DNA of 23,745 nt from Candidatus Microgenomates bacterium (GTDB lineage Bacteria; Patescibacteriota; Microgenomatia; 2-02-FULL-39-11). The stretch is taken from contig JALHWS010000084.1 in NCBI GenBank assembly GCA_022866885.1, forward strand, positions 1-23,745, given 5' to 3'. The notes beneath the pieces were generated by a model. It made no database searches and was not told the DNA's origin. It saw only the letters and a list, made by a program, of their open reading frames with translations. Each line of letters starts with the position of its first letter. Position 1 is the first letter of the stretch. Positions 7,740 through 15,078 of the stretch are shown here, in pieces. The translations under genes and the position numbers were made by a program.

Positions 7740-7837
7740 GGCCTGTACAAATGCTGTTGTAAAGTTATAATTATCTAACGAACGTAAAGATTGATTGTAA
7801 ATTCAGCTAGTCTTCCGCAAAAGCATTTGTACAGGCC
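7740..7837. repeat. 16-bp perfect inverted repeat between two tRNA-Leu genes
   Basis: GGCCTGTACAAATGCT (7740-7755) and its exact reverse complement (7822-7837) enclose 66 AT-rich nt with no gene. The right arm includes the first 3 nt of tRNA-Leu(GAG); the left arm begins 23 nt after tRNA-Leu(CAG). The loop is too long for an ordinary terminator and no T-run follows. Confidence 0.85.
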
Positions 7838-7916
7838 GAGGTGGTGAAATTGGTATACACGCAGTCTTGAGGAGGCTGTGCCGCAAGGCATGGAGGTTCA
7901 AGTCCTCTCCTCGGCA
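7835..7916 (+). tRNA. tRNA-Leu(GAG)
   Basis: Class II tRNA of 82 nt: acceptor GCCGAGG / CCTCGGC, anticodon arm CAGTC TTGAGGA GGCTG with anticodon GAG, variable arm with TGCCGCAAGGCA, T-arm GGAGG TTCAAGT CCTCT, discriminator A. Its last 14 nt plus one base are repeated at 8007-8021. Confidence 0.96.
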
Positions 7917-8021
7917 CAAGAATTATCGTTGAATGAAGGTTTCCCGCTGAAGCGGGATTCACGATGCTGTAATCCCGATTTCATCGGGAACATCATCGGA
8001 ACATATTCCTCTCCTCGGCAC
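7903..8021. mobile_element. Palindromic element bounded by a duplicated tRNA-Leu 3' end
   Basis: TCCTCTCCTCGGCAC occurs at 7903-7917, as the end of tRNA-Leu(GAG), and again at 8007-8021. Between them are 89 nt with two hairpins, CCCGCTGAAGCGGG and TCCCGATTTCATCGGGA. The pattern GGTTTCCCGC..GCGGGAT..CCCGAT..ATCGGGA matches a shortened form of repeats A and B. The arrangement looks like integration at a tRNA 3' end with duplication of the target. There is no integrase and no ORF inside. Confidence 0.65.
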
Positions 8022-9754
8022 TAATTACTTTCCCAGTAAATATCTTCTTTTGCCGGTAATATTTGCGGATTCTCCTGTGTTTCCGGAATAATTTTTAATC
8101 TTTCCGGCAATATCTGTTGGTTGGTTTTGATCTCTTTTGGATCAATAAACTCCAGGAAAACTCTGGCCGGCAATCCGTCGCCGAAACGCAGGACTTTAAG
8201 AATCTTGCTGTTTGCCGGCACTCTTTCCCCTTTACAGACATATAAAGTGTTTAATTTTCCCATTTGGGGACAATCTTTCGGCATGATAAGAATGTCGCCG
8301 AAGAGGTTATAATGATAGAAACCCATATTGTCTGCGTACTTATCGGCTAATAGTTTTCGAGCCTGGGTCGGCACAATCTGGTTATAAACCAAGAAAAGTT
8401 CCAAAGGCGTCTCTGTCATGACCGTTTTTTGGTATTTTGGCGATAATTCATTCATCGTTTCCACAAATTCCCGGCCCCAATTAACCCGTTCCCAAGGCTG
8501 GTGTTTCGGCTGATGAACAAAATAAGCGTGGATAAAGGACAAATAATTATAGATAAACAGACAGATCAGCGGGATAACGATCGCGGATTTGACAATAAAC
8601 TTTTTATTACTCAAAAAAGCCCAAAGGTTTATGACGCCGATGGCCGTAACCGCCTGGATGGCCGGAATAAAAGTGATGACCCGCTGGATATTGGTTCCCA
8701 TGAAAGAAAAACTCTCGGCAATAAAGCTGATTCCTATCCAAACCACAAGCATCAGGTGTCGGTAGCTTTTTTTCTTAATAATTTTGTAAATACTCACGGA
8801 AACCCCGATCAAAAGAAACGGCAGTTCAAAAAGATATAAAACGCCGGTATAAGGTACCGAAAACCGGTTATATCCGGAGTCCCCTTTCAAAAAGAGGAAG
8901 TCAAAAGTAAAATGTTTGAAAAAATTACTGATCAATAAAATAAATGAAGTGTAAACTTTATTATGGAAAAAGCGGCTCACAAAAACATATGGGATTCCCT
9001 GATCTTCCCCAAGACTTTCGGAAATGGAAGACTGGATTTCACCGTGATTGAAAATGCTCGTCTGGTTAATCCTGCTAAGCGGTTGAGTAGAAATAAGAAA
9101 TAATAAAGTGATAATACTGATGAAAAAAGGTAGAAAATGGAGTTTAATATCCTTTTTCTTTTCCAAGTATCCACAAATCCCAATAAACAAGGTAAATAAA
9201 GGAATGAAAACAAAAGAAGAATAATAACAGATGGTCGCCAATATCAGAAAAAGAATTGACAGACAAAGAAAAAGTTTCTTCTTTGAGGATTGATATTCAA
9301 GCCAGAAGTAAAAGAAAGCGATGATCATAAATACCTGCGGTACCACTTCATTGGCATTTCGGGAAAATATTATATGGCAGGGAGATATCAGGACAAGAAA
9401 AGCGGCGATCAAAGCAATTCTTTTATCCTTCAGAAACTTATTTATCGAAAGATAGACAAGCGGAATGGTTAAAAGTCCAAGAATAATTGCCGGCAGGCGG
9501 AAAACCCAGTCAAACAAACCGAAAATGGCAACATATGGAATGGTTAAATAACTGTATAACGCCAATTTATGGTCTCCGAATGACTGTAAGATTAAGGGTA
9601 AAAATTTACCGTGTTCGTCACTGCCGCTTTTGAGGATCGAATAAGCGCTGTATCCGAAAGCCAGCTCGTCTCCGTAATAAGCTGGAAGAATCTTTACCTG
9701 ATATAGTCGGATGAATATTCCTGAAAGGAAGAGGATACAGAAAAAAAATTTCAT
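8021..9754 (-). CDS. PMT/ArnT-like GT-C glycosyltransferase (second)
   Basis: This 577-aa polytopic protein resembles the dolichyl-phosphate-mannose-protein mannosyltransferase (PMT) superfamily. The N-terminal helix is followed by YYGDELAFGYSAYSILKSG (D29, E30), then GSDEHGKFLPL and FGDHKLALYSYL, the conserved first-loop pattern. A cluster RLPAIILGLLTIPLVYL follows, and the C-terminus is a soluble tail rich in Pro, Glu and Gln. It probably transfers a sugar from a polyprenyl phosphate to a protein or lipid at the outer membrane face. The ATG at 9754 overlaps the stop of the Pro/Thr-rich gene in a TGATG junction, so the two are translationally coupled. The TTG one codon earlier is less likely. 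The stop codon shares one base with the duplicated tRNA-Leu 3' end at 8007-8021. Confidence 0.85.
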   Translation of the reverse strand: MKFFFCILFLSGIFIRLYQVKILPAYYGDELAFGYSAYSILKSGSDEHGKFLPLILQSFGDHKLALYSYLTIPYVAIFGLFDWVFRLPAIILGLLTIPLVYLSINKFLKDKRIALIAAFLVLISPCHIIFSRNANEVVPQVFMIIAFFYFWLEYQSSKKKLFLCLSILFLILATICYYSSFVFIPLFTLFIGICGYLEKKKDIKLHFLPFFISIITLLFLISTQPLSRINQTSIFNHGEIQSSISESLGEDQGIPYVFVSRFFHNKVYTSFILLISNFFKHFTFDFLFLKGDSGYNRFSVPYTGVLYLFELPFLLIGVSVSIYKIIKKKSYRHLMLVVWIGISFIAESFSFMGTNIQRVITFIPAIQAVTAIGVINLWAFLSNKKFIVKSAIVIPLICLFIYNYLSFIHAYFVHQPKHQPWERVNWGREFVETMNELSPKYQKTVMTETPLELFLVYNQIVPTQARKLLADKYADNMGFYHYNLFGDILIMPKDCPQMGKLNTLYVCKGERVPANSKILKVLRFGDGLPARVFLEFIDPKEIKTNQQILPERLKIIPETQENPQILPAKEDIYWESN

Positions 9755-10224
9755 CAAAATGTATACGGGCGGTGGTGATTATTGCTGGCGGATTTAGAGA
9801 TCAAAATTAAACCGGCAGCAAGAAGGATAATTCCGGAAATGACAAAAATGGCCGTCAGCTTATTTCCGGACATTGAGCTTAAAAAAGAGACTTTTATTGT
9901 CGGTGTAGGAGTCGGAGTCGGTATCTGTGTCGGCGTCAGGGTACTGGTCAATTTCGGAGTAATGGTCGGTGATTTCAAAGGTTTAACGGTGGCTTTGGCA
10001 GTCGGTTTTACGGAAGGAGTAGCAGTAGTATTACTGCCAACGGAAGTCGGAGTGACTGTTGGGGTGATTTGGGTTTCCGTCGGTATCGGACTGGCAGATG
10101 CCGGTGTGGGCGAAAGCGTGACGGTTGGTGTTGGGGTGGGAGTGGGATCATCTGCCAAAACGTGATTATTTTTTAGGAGAAGCAATCCGACAATAATCAA
10201 AAAGATAGTAATTGATTTTCTCAT
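9754..10224 (-). CDS. Secreted Pro/Thr-rich protein with C-terminal anchor
   Basis: This 156-aa protein has a signal peptide (residues 1-24, MRKSITIFLIIVGLLLLKNN, likely cleaved after VLA). A low-complexity Pro/Thr/Ser region of about 90 residues follows, with repeated PTPTPT and TVTPT motifs. A C-terminal hydrophobic helix (LTAIFVISGIILLAAGLIL, about 124-142) and a short basic tail complete it. It is a surface stalk or mucin-like protein rather than an enzyme. Thr-rich segments are classic O-glycosylation targets, and the PMT-like gene is coupled directly to its stop codon, so this may be that enzyme's substrate (inference). The start at 10224 follows an extended -10 box. The regular antisense Val/Gly frame over it is a low-complexity artefact. 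Confidence 0.82.
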   Translation of the reverse strand: MRKSITIFLIIVGLLLLKNNHVLADDPTPTPTPTVTLSPTPASASPIPTETQITPTVTPTSVGSNTTATPSVKPTAKATVKPLKSPTITPKLTSTLTPTQIPTPTPTPTIKVSFLSSMSGNKLTAIFVISGIILLAAGLILISKSASNNHHRPYTF

Positions 10225-10243
10225 AATCGAACCTATACGATAG

Positions 10244-10252
10244 ATTATACCA
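10244..10252 (-). promoter_or_regulatory. Extended -10 promoter of the Pro/Thr-rich gene
   Basis: TGGTATAAT on the minus strand (TATAAT at 10244-10249) lies 19 nt before the ATG at 10224. A weak AGG close to the ATG could act as ribosome-binding site. Confidence 0.6.
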
Positions 10253-10267
10253 TCACGATAAATTCTG

Positions 10268-10355
10268 TGCCATGGGTGGGAATCGGACCCACACGACCGG
10301 ATTGACGGTCACAGGATTTTAAGTCCTGCGCGTATACCAGTTTCGCCACCATGGC
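10268..10355 (-). tRNA. tRNA-Leu(TAA)
   Basis: Class II tRNA of 88 nt: acceptor GCCATGG / CCATGGC, anticodon arm CAGGA CTTAAAA TCCTG with anticodon TAA, variable arm with ACCGTCAATCCGGT, T-arm GTGGG TCCGATT CCCAC, discriminator A. No CCA is encoded. A 64-aa frame across it is an artefact. Confidence 0.95.
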
Positions 10356-10389
10356 TAAAACTTCGGAATTAATTTTATCATACCGGTTG

Positions 10390-11607
10390 TTACAATGCAC
10401 AACCATGAGAAGTGAGGAATTCTTTTGCGGATGGGTCATTATCCAGATTTAGGAGAAAGTTTGCCAAAATAGTATCAGTGGAAAATGACGGTGTGGTGGC
10501 CCGCTGCTCTACAAAAAATCTCTTGAAATTACTCGAAAGATCTCCTTTGGCAAGAAACCGGTACCATTGAGTTAAAAGTGCCTGTTCGCAAGGATTGTCC
10601 TTAGGATACTCATGGGATAAGTCCGGAGGCGGAAAAACAGAGTTAAACTCAGCCAGTGCCTTTGGGACATCTTTCACTTCCGGCTTATTTTGAAGGATTA
10701 CTGTCCTATCACCGCAGGCCAGTTCGGCTCCGTAAATACCTAAATATCCGGCAATCTGCTCATTAAACCAGTCAGGCATCACATAAGTCCCGGTTGTCCC
10801 CTGGCCGGCGTCATTTAAAAGATGGCTGGTTTCATGAAGGAAGGTTTCGTTGGCGTAGCAATCCGCAGGATAATGAGTCAGGTATGAAAATCTCGCTTTA
10901 TCGCTCGTTCGCACGATCGGTAGGGCATTGGACATTTGTGGCCCGACTGCATCTTCCGGGATAATGCTGGAAAACCAGCCGCTGGCACAACCCCTGACTT
11001 TTTCACCGGTGTCGCTGTAATGGCAAATTTTATCGGTTTCTTCCAGATTGCTGATACGGAAGTAGAGATACGGATAGGGTTTGGTGATAGTAATATAACT
11101 GACATCCGCAAGTCCGTAGACAGCTAGTAATTTAGGGATAGCGATTTGGTCCATAAACTTCACGTCATGATAGAGATCAGACAGGTAATCAGCGGTGACG
11201 CCGGAAGAAGTTGGGGCGTCAAAAACCGAGCGCTCGGCATAAAGTATAATCCGGTCGTATGAACCTTCCGTTAATTTTTGGCTAATATCGTCGGTTGATG
11301 TTTGGAAGAGATTCAAACATAAAGGATTGGTTCGGGGGAATTCCTTATAATGAATGATATCCTGGCAATTCACTACTCTGTTTAAGGCTTCAGGAGGTGG
11401 GGTCGGATAAGTATAATTTTTGGGTTCAACAGGATAAATCAGTTTATCGATTTGTTCATCGGAGAGCTTCGGTTTGCCGATATGCAAAAGATCGATAAAC
11501 AAAGAAGGTCCGGCAATTGACATGGCACTACCGAAAAGTATCAGTAAAATGACGGCAAACAGCATTCCTAACAAAAGAAAGGTCTTTCCTCTTTTTTGGA
11601 TGGCCAT
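10390..11607 (-). CDS. Membrane-anchored HExxH metallopeptidase-like protein
   Basis: This 405-aa protein has one N-terminal hydrophobic helix (about 10-33) and a large exported domain. The motif FLHETSHLL gives H258-E259-x-x-H262, and 21 residues later MPDWFNEQIAGYL supplies E283. This matches the gluzincin pattern HExxH...WxxE(G/Q)xAxY of peptidase-MA-like proteins, where the second Glu is the third zinc ligand. Several Cys (81, 97, 195, 207, 250, 298) could form disulfides outside the cell. ATG 11607 is preferred over TTG 11622, because a TATAAA -10 box (11614-11619) lies between them, 6 nt from the ATG. It is divergent from the third glycosyltransferase. Zinc peptidase activity is inferred from motif only; substrate unknown. 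Confidence 0.75.
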   Translation of the reverse strand: MAIQKRGKTFLLLGMLFAVILLILFGSAMSIAGPSLFIDLLHIGKPKLSDEQIDKLIYPVEPKNYTYPTPPPEALNRVVNCQDIIHYKEFPRTNPLCLNLFQTSTDDISQKLTEGSYDRIILYAERSVFDAPTSSGVTADYLSDLYHDVKFMDQIAIPKLLAVYGLADVSYITITKPYPYLYFRISNLEETDKICHYSDTGEKVRGCASGWFSSIIPEDAVGPQMSNALPIVRTSDKARFSYLTHYPADCYANETFLHETSHLLNDAGQGTTGTYVMPDWFNEQIAGYLGIYGAELACGDRTVILQNKPEVKDVPKALAEFNSVFPPPDLSHEYPKDNPCEQALLTQWYRFLAKGDLSSNFKRFFVEQRATTPSFSTDTILANFLLNLDNDPSAKEFLTSHGCAL

Positions 11608-11650
11608 AATATATTTATACAATATTTTTTCATAAGTTGCATCTGCCTCC

Positions 11651-11679
11651 TGAACAGATTAGACTATCGGTATTATAGA
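11651..11679 (+). promoter_or_regulatory. Candidate leaderless promoter of the third glycosyltransferase gene
   Basis: TGAACA (11651-11656), a 17-nt spacer and TATAGA (11674-11679) are followed by 6 nt and the ATG at 11686. TATTAT at 11671 is an alternative -10. Confidence 0.4.
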
Positions 11680-11685
11680 TTTCGA

Positions 11686-13155
11686 ATGAAACGAGCACTT
11701 CCACTTTTTTTAATTATTTTTGCGGCGGCAGTCTTCCTTCGTTTTTTTAATTTCACTAACAGAATTACAGTCGGATTGGACTCGGCCCGTGACGCGTTCG
11801 TCTCTTTATATGGAGCGCAAACGATCCAGCTTCCCATTACGGGTCCTTTCATTTCCATCGCTCCGGTGACAACCGGTCCGTGGTATTGGATCCAGCTTAT
11901 TTTTGCCCGTTTCATCATACCTACTCCGTACGCGCCCTGGATCCTCTTGGCCATCTACTCAACTTTCCTTATTATCATCGTCTACTTCATTGGTTTACAG
12001 GTTGAAGGGAAAAGACTCGGCCTTATTCTGGCTTTTTTGGCCACTTTCTCCGCAAACCAGATAGGTACCGCTGTTCAACTGACAAACCCTTCAGTCATCG
12101 GTTTTTATACTTCAATTTACGTCCTGCTATTTGTCCTTTTGGTAAAAGGGAACAAAAAAAATCTTAAATTAGGCTTACTGATCGGTATTGTTTTAGGCCT
12201 TACCATAAATACTCATTACCAGGCAGCCGGACTGGTCAGTCTTTTGGTTTTTCTTTTATTTTTCGGGAAAAAATATCTCAAAACCCTCCTTGCCGCCGGA
12301 GCCGGAATCGGATTGACATTTCTTCCTTTGCTGTGTTTTGAATTGAATAACCATTGGTATAACACCGGGCACATGCTGCAGTATATCCTGGTAGACCAAT
12401 ATAACATCTGGACGCCGATGAGGTGGCTGACGTATATCAGCGATTATTGGCCGAATTTTCTCTCATATGTTTTGGGTGGTTCCATCACTTTCGGAAGAGT
12501 AGTGCTTTTTCTTCTGTCCATCGGCTATCTATTTTTACTCTGGAAACGGAAACTGCCGAAAATATTATTATTGCTCGGCTTCAGCTTTCTTATAGAAGTG
12601 GTAATCATCCGCTATTACCGGGGTGAACGGTTTTTCGGATACCTCCAGTTTTTTCATCCGTATCTGTTTATCTTTATCGGCTATCTTATCAATAAAATCT
12701 TTTCTCTGCCAGGCGGCAAAATAGCAGGCATAGCAGTATTGGGAGTGTATTTTTTCTTTGTCTTTCCATCAATCCGGCCGAGATTGCAACCGGAAGACCT
12801 CACGCTTCAGACAAAAAATCTGGCCCAAAAAATCTACCAGACCTTCGGTCCGGGGCCCTATAAATTGTATAAATGTCGGGCGCTTGTCAAGCCTGATGTA
12901 GTAGCCCTTGTCTTACAGCTATACATGGATAACCGATATGATTCGGCGGGAAAACCTCTGATTTATGACTGGGGATGCTCCCTGCCTTCCATAGGAGAGT
13001 CAAAAGATCCTCAATCGGTTTATCCCCGGATAGATAACGTGGTTGACGCCTCAATTGCCTCTCCGGCGGCAATTTTAGCAAAAGAATGGGTGGAAGCCTC
13101 TCCCAAGTCTATGTACCAGTCTGCCGCGAGGTGGTGGATGGACGAACAACCGTAA
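11686..13155 (+). CDS. GT-C type membrane glycosyltransferase (third)
   Basis: This 489-aa protein starts with a helix (MKRALPLFLIIFAAAVFLRF). The first loop is TVGLDSARDAFVSLYGAQ with D32, R35 and D36 as the likely GT-C acidic pair, followed by TTGPWYWIQ. At least eight further hydrophobic segments follow, and a C-terminal soluble part of ~120 residues holds three Cys. It is probably a polyprenyl-phosphate-sugar-dependent transferase in surface glycan assembly. ATG 11686 was chosen because the upstream 30 residues possible from 11596 cross the divergent promoter region and the neighbouring gene's start. Its last 47 nt overlap engB on the opposite strand, a convergent overlap that rules out a separate terminator between them. 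Confidence 0.75.
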   Translation: MKRALPLFLIIFAAAVFLRFFNFTNRITVGLDSARDAFVSLYGAQTIQLPITGPFISIAPVTTGPWYWIQLIFARFIIPTPYAPWILLAIYSTFLIIIVYFIGLQVEGKRLGLILAFLATFSANQIGTAVQLTNPSVIGFYTSIYVLLFVLLVKGNKKNLKLGLLIGIVLGLTINTHYQAAGLVSLLVFLLFFGKKYLKTLLAAGAGIGLTFLPLLCFELNNHWYNTGHMLQYILVDQYNIWTPMRWLTYISDYWPNFLSYVLGGSITFGRVVLFLLSIGYLFLLWKRKLPKILLLLGFSFLIEVVIIRYYRGERFFGYLQFFHPYLFIFIGYLINKIFSLPGGKIAGIAVLGVYFFFVFPSIRPRLQPEDLTLQTKNLAQKIYQTFGPGPYKLYKCRALVKPDVVALVLQLYMDNRYDSAGKPLIYDWGCSLPSIGESKDPQSVYPRIDNVVDASIASPAAILAKEWVEASPKSMYQSAARWWMDEQP

Positions 13156-13714
13156 ATATTTTCTTTAGCAATTCATTCCTGCCGTAATTTTGTTTTGAAG
13201 AAAATAAAACCACTTCCGCGTTTCCGGCTTCAAGATTAAGCTTCGTCAGTTCTTTTTCCTTTTGACCGGTTTTGAGATTATCCGCTTTGTTGGCAACCAC
13301 GATGAAGTCGATCTGTTCTTCTCGAAGGGTTTTCAGCATCTGGGCGTCTTGAGCAGTGAAACCGACTTTCGCATCGATGAGCAACAAAACAAGCCTGTTT
13401 TTTACCCCGGAGTACTGAAGGTACCAAAGTATCATTTTAGCCAGCTTATTCCGATTTTCAAAAGAACGTTTCGCATACCCGTATCCGGGAAAATCGACAA
13501 AGTACAAAGCATCATTTATAAGAAAAAAATCCATCCGGATTGTTTTACCGGGATTGGAACTTGAACGGGCGAGATTTGGAACAAGACAGAGGGAATTGAT
13601 CAGGGTAGATTTACCGACATTTGACCGCCCCAAAAATGCTACCTGAAATTTCCCATCGTAAAGGATGTCGTTGGTACCGGTTATCCCTTTGATAAATTTT
13701 GCGGTTATTTTCAT
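13109..13714 (-). CDS. engB: Ribosome biogenesis GTPase EngB (YsxC/YihA)
   Basis: EngB is a TrmE-Era family GTPase needed for late 50S assembly. At 201 aa it has family length. G1 is GRSNVGKS (29-36), the G2 region is SNPGKT (T58), G3 is DFPGYGYAK (74-82), G4 is NKAD (142-145) and G5 is SSK. GYGYAK is characteristic of EngB. It starts at ATG 13714 and ends inside the third glycosyltransferase gene (47-nt convergent overlap). A 74-bp palindromic repeat separates it from hflX, which is upstream on the same strand. Confidence 0.97.
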   Translation of the reverse strand: MKITAKFIKGITGTNDILYDGKFQVAFLGRSNVGKSTLINSLCLVPNLARSSSNPGKTIRMDFFLINDALYFVDFPGYGYAKRSFENRNKLAKMILWYLQYSGVKNRLVLLLIDAKVGFTAQDAQMLKTLREEQIDFIVVANKADNLKTGQKEKELTKLNLEAGNAEVVLFSSKQNYGRNELLKKIFTVVRPSTTSRQTGT

Positions 13715-13730
13715 ACTATTTTACTGGAAT

Positions 13731-13804
13731 TGTCATTGCGAGCAACGCGAAGCAATCCCGCTCGAGATTGCCACGTCCAACTTATAACGGGACTCGCAAT
13801 GACA
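13731..13804. repeat. Palindromic repeat with 12-bp terminal inverted repeats
   Basis: TGTCATTGCGAG (13731-13742) is the exact reverse complement of CTCGCAATGACA (13793-13804). An inner hairpin, GCAATC with GATTGC, lies between. The ATTGCGAG...CGAAGCAATC pattern recalls a short palindromic repeat seen in many unrelated bacterial genomes (recollection, not searched). It contributes the last ~7 codons and the stop of hflX. Confidence 0.85.
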
Positions 13805-14924
13805 TGGAATTACTACTGAGCAATCCTTCTATTTTATGACAAAGCATATCCAGTCCTTCACCTGTTTTTGCCGATATGAGTAAAGGAGAAAAATTGGTAT
13901 ATTGTTTTGCCAATTCGTCCTTTTTCAATAGTGTTACTTTGTCAATTTTATTAAACAGATAAAATCGTTTCTTTTTCGCCAATTTCAGTTCATGCAAAAT
14001 ATCATCAACTACCTGTAATTTCCAGGCAAATTCCTTGTCACTGACATCTACAACAATCAAAAGCAAGTCCGCGTTTACCGATTCCAAAAGAGTGGATTTA
14101 AAAGCATCAATAAGATCAGTCGGCAGGTTTTTTATGAAACCGATCGTGTCTGAGACAATAATATTCCCACCTGCCGATGGCTGCCGTAGTTTTCCCACAC
14201 TGCTGTCCAAAGTGGCAAAAAGCGTATCGGCAACATAATTTGCCTTATTGGTCAAATGGTTATAAAGCAGAGTTTTCCCTGCATTGGTATATCCTACAAT
14301 CGCAGCCGTATAAAATCCGTCGCGTCTTCTTTTTTCTATTTGTTTTTCTCGCTCTTCGGATAATCGCTGCAGCTGTTTGGATATGTTTTTCATCTCATCG
14401 CGGAAGTGCCGTTTCATAAGCTCCGTATTAGTCTCCCCCACCCCAACTGTTCCTATACCGCCGCCTTGTCTGGAAAGGATATAGCCCATACCGTAAATTC
14501 TCGGACCCATATGGCGGAGGTTTGCCAGATCTATTTGCAGTTTTGCTTCTCTGGTATGGGCATGAAGTGAAAAGATTTGCAAGATGAGATTTATCCTGTC
14601 CCATACCCTGATTTTCGGATTTGAGCGCTGGAAGATTTTTTCCAGGGTATAAAGCTGTCCGGGCTTGACGAGGTTATTGATGACCACAATATCTATTTTT
14701 TCTTTGGCTACAGTGTCGGCGATTTCCTGTGCTTTGCCGGAGCCGATAAAGGTGGATCTGTCAGGATAATCTGATTTTTGCACCGTTACTGCAAAAATTT
14801 CTTCCCCGAAGGTCTTTACCAAAGACTCTACTTCTTCCAATTCCAAAAGTATCGCCTCTTCATTTGTCCCTTTGGGAACAACGCCGATGAGCATGAAGCG
14901 AGGCCGTTGATTGAATATAAGCAT
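13782..14924 (-). CDS. hflX: Ribosome-associated GTPase HflX
   Basis: HflX splits stalled or stressed ribosomes. The 380-aa protein has the N-terminal HflX domain with STFIGSGKAQEI (57-69) and AKLQIDLANLRHMGPR (127-142), then a Gly-rich link and a charged coiled coil (about 165-203). The G domain follows: G1 GYTNAGKT (211-218), switch I FATLD, G3 DTIGF (259-263), G4 NKID (325-328), G5 SAKTGEG. The family's usual RGPGE segment is altered to TVGVGETNTE. The last seven residues (MSLRVPL) come from the palindromic repeat. The ATG at 14924 sits 7 nt after an extended -10 box, so the mRNA may be leaderless. Confidence 0.96.
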   Translation of the reverse strand: MLIFNQRPRFMLIGVVPKGTNEEAILLELEEVESLVKTFGEEIFAVTVQKSDYPDRSTFIGSGKAQEIADTVAKEKIDIVVINNLVKPGQLYTLEKIFQRSNPKIRVWDRINLILQIFSLHAHTREAKLQIDLANLRHMGPRIYGMGYILSRQGGGIGTVGVGETNTELMKRHFRDEMKNISKQLQRLSEEREKQIEKRRRDGFYTAAIVGYTNAGKTLLYNHLTNKANYVADTLFATLDSSVGKLRQPSAGGNIIVSDTIGFIKNLPTDLIDAFKSTLLESVNADLLLIVVDVSDKEFAWKLQVVDDILHELKLAKKKRFYLFNKIDKVTLLKKDELAKQYTNFSPLLISAKTGEGLDMLCHKIEGLLSSNSMSLRVPL

Positions 14925-14931
14925 GATTGTA

Positions 14932-14940
14932 AGTATACCA
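14932..14940 (-). promoter_or_regulatory. Extended -10 promoter of hflX
   Basis: TGGTATACT on the minus strand; TATACT occupies 14932-14937 and ends 7 nt before the ATG, so the expected transcript would start at or one base before the start codon. Confidence 0.6.
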
Positions 14941-14962
14941 TCCTATACCGCTTTGTTTTATA

Positions 14963-15071
14963 CTGGTACTGTATTTCGTGAATTTTCCGGTATCTTGAGT
15001 AACCTATCGGCTTGATAGAACAACCCAGATGATAAACTCTTATATGGAAAACATACGAAATACAGTACTGG
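14963..15071. repeat. Imperfect inverted repeat in the hflX-greA divergent region
   Basis: A 14-bp perfect core, GTACTGTATTTCGT (14966-14979) and its complement (15055-15068), extends imperfectly to ~26 nt on each side and encloses ~57 nt. The left arm is upstream of the hflX promoter, and the right arm ends 7 nt before the greA start. Confidence 0.7.
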
Positions 15072-15078
15072 AAAAAAT

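Noticed and set aside
9782..10165. 127-codon open frame on the plus strand, rich in Val and Gly
   Set aside because: It is the antisense of the Pro/Thr codon repeats; the minus strand has signal peptide, anchor, promoter and coupling to the next gene.
10245..10439. 64-codon minus-strand frame
   Set aside because: It is mostly tRNA-Leu(TAA) read as protein.
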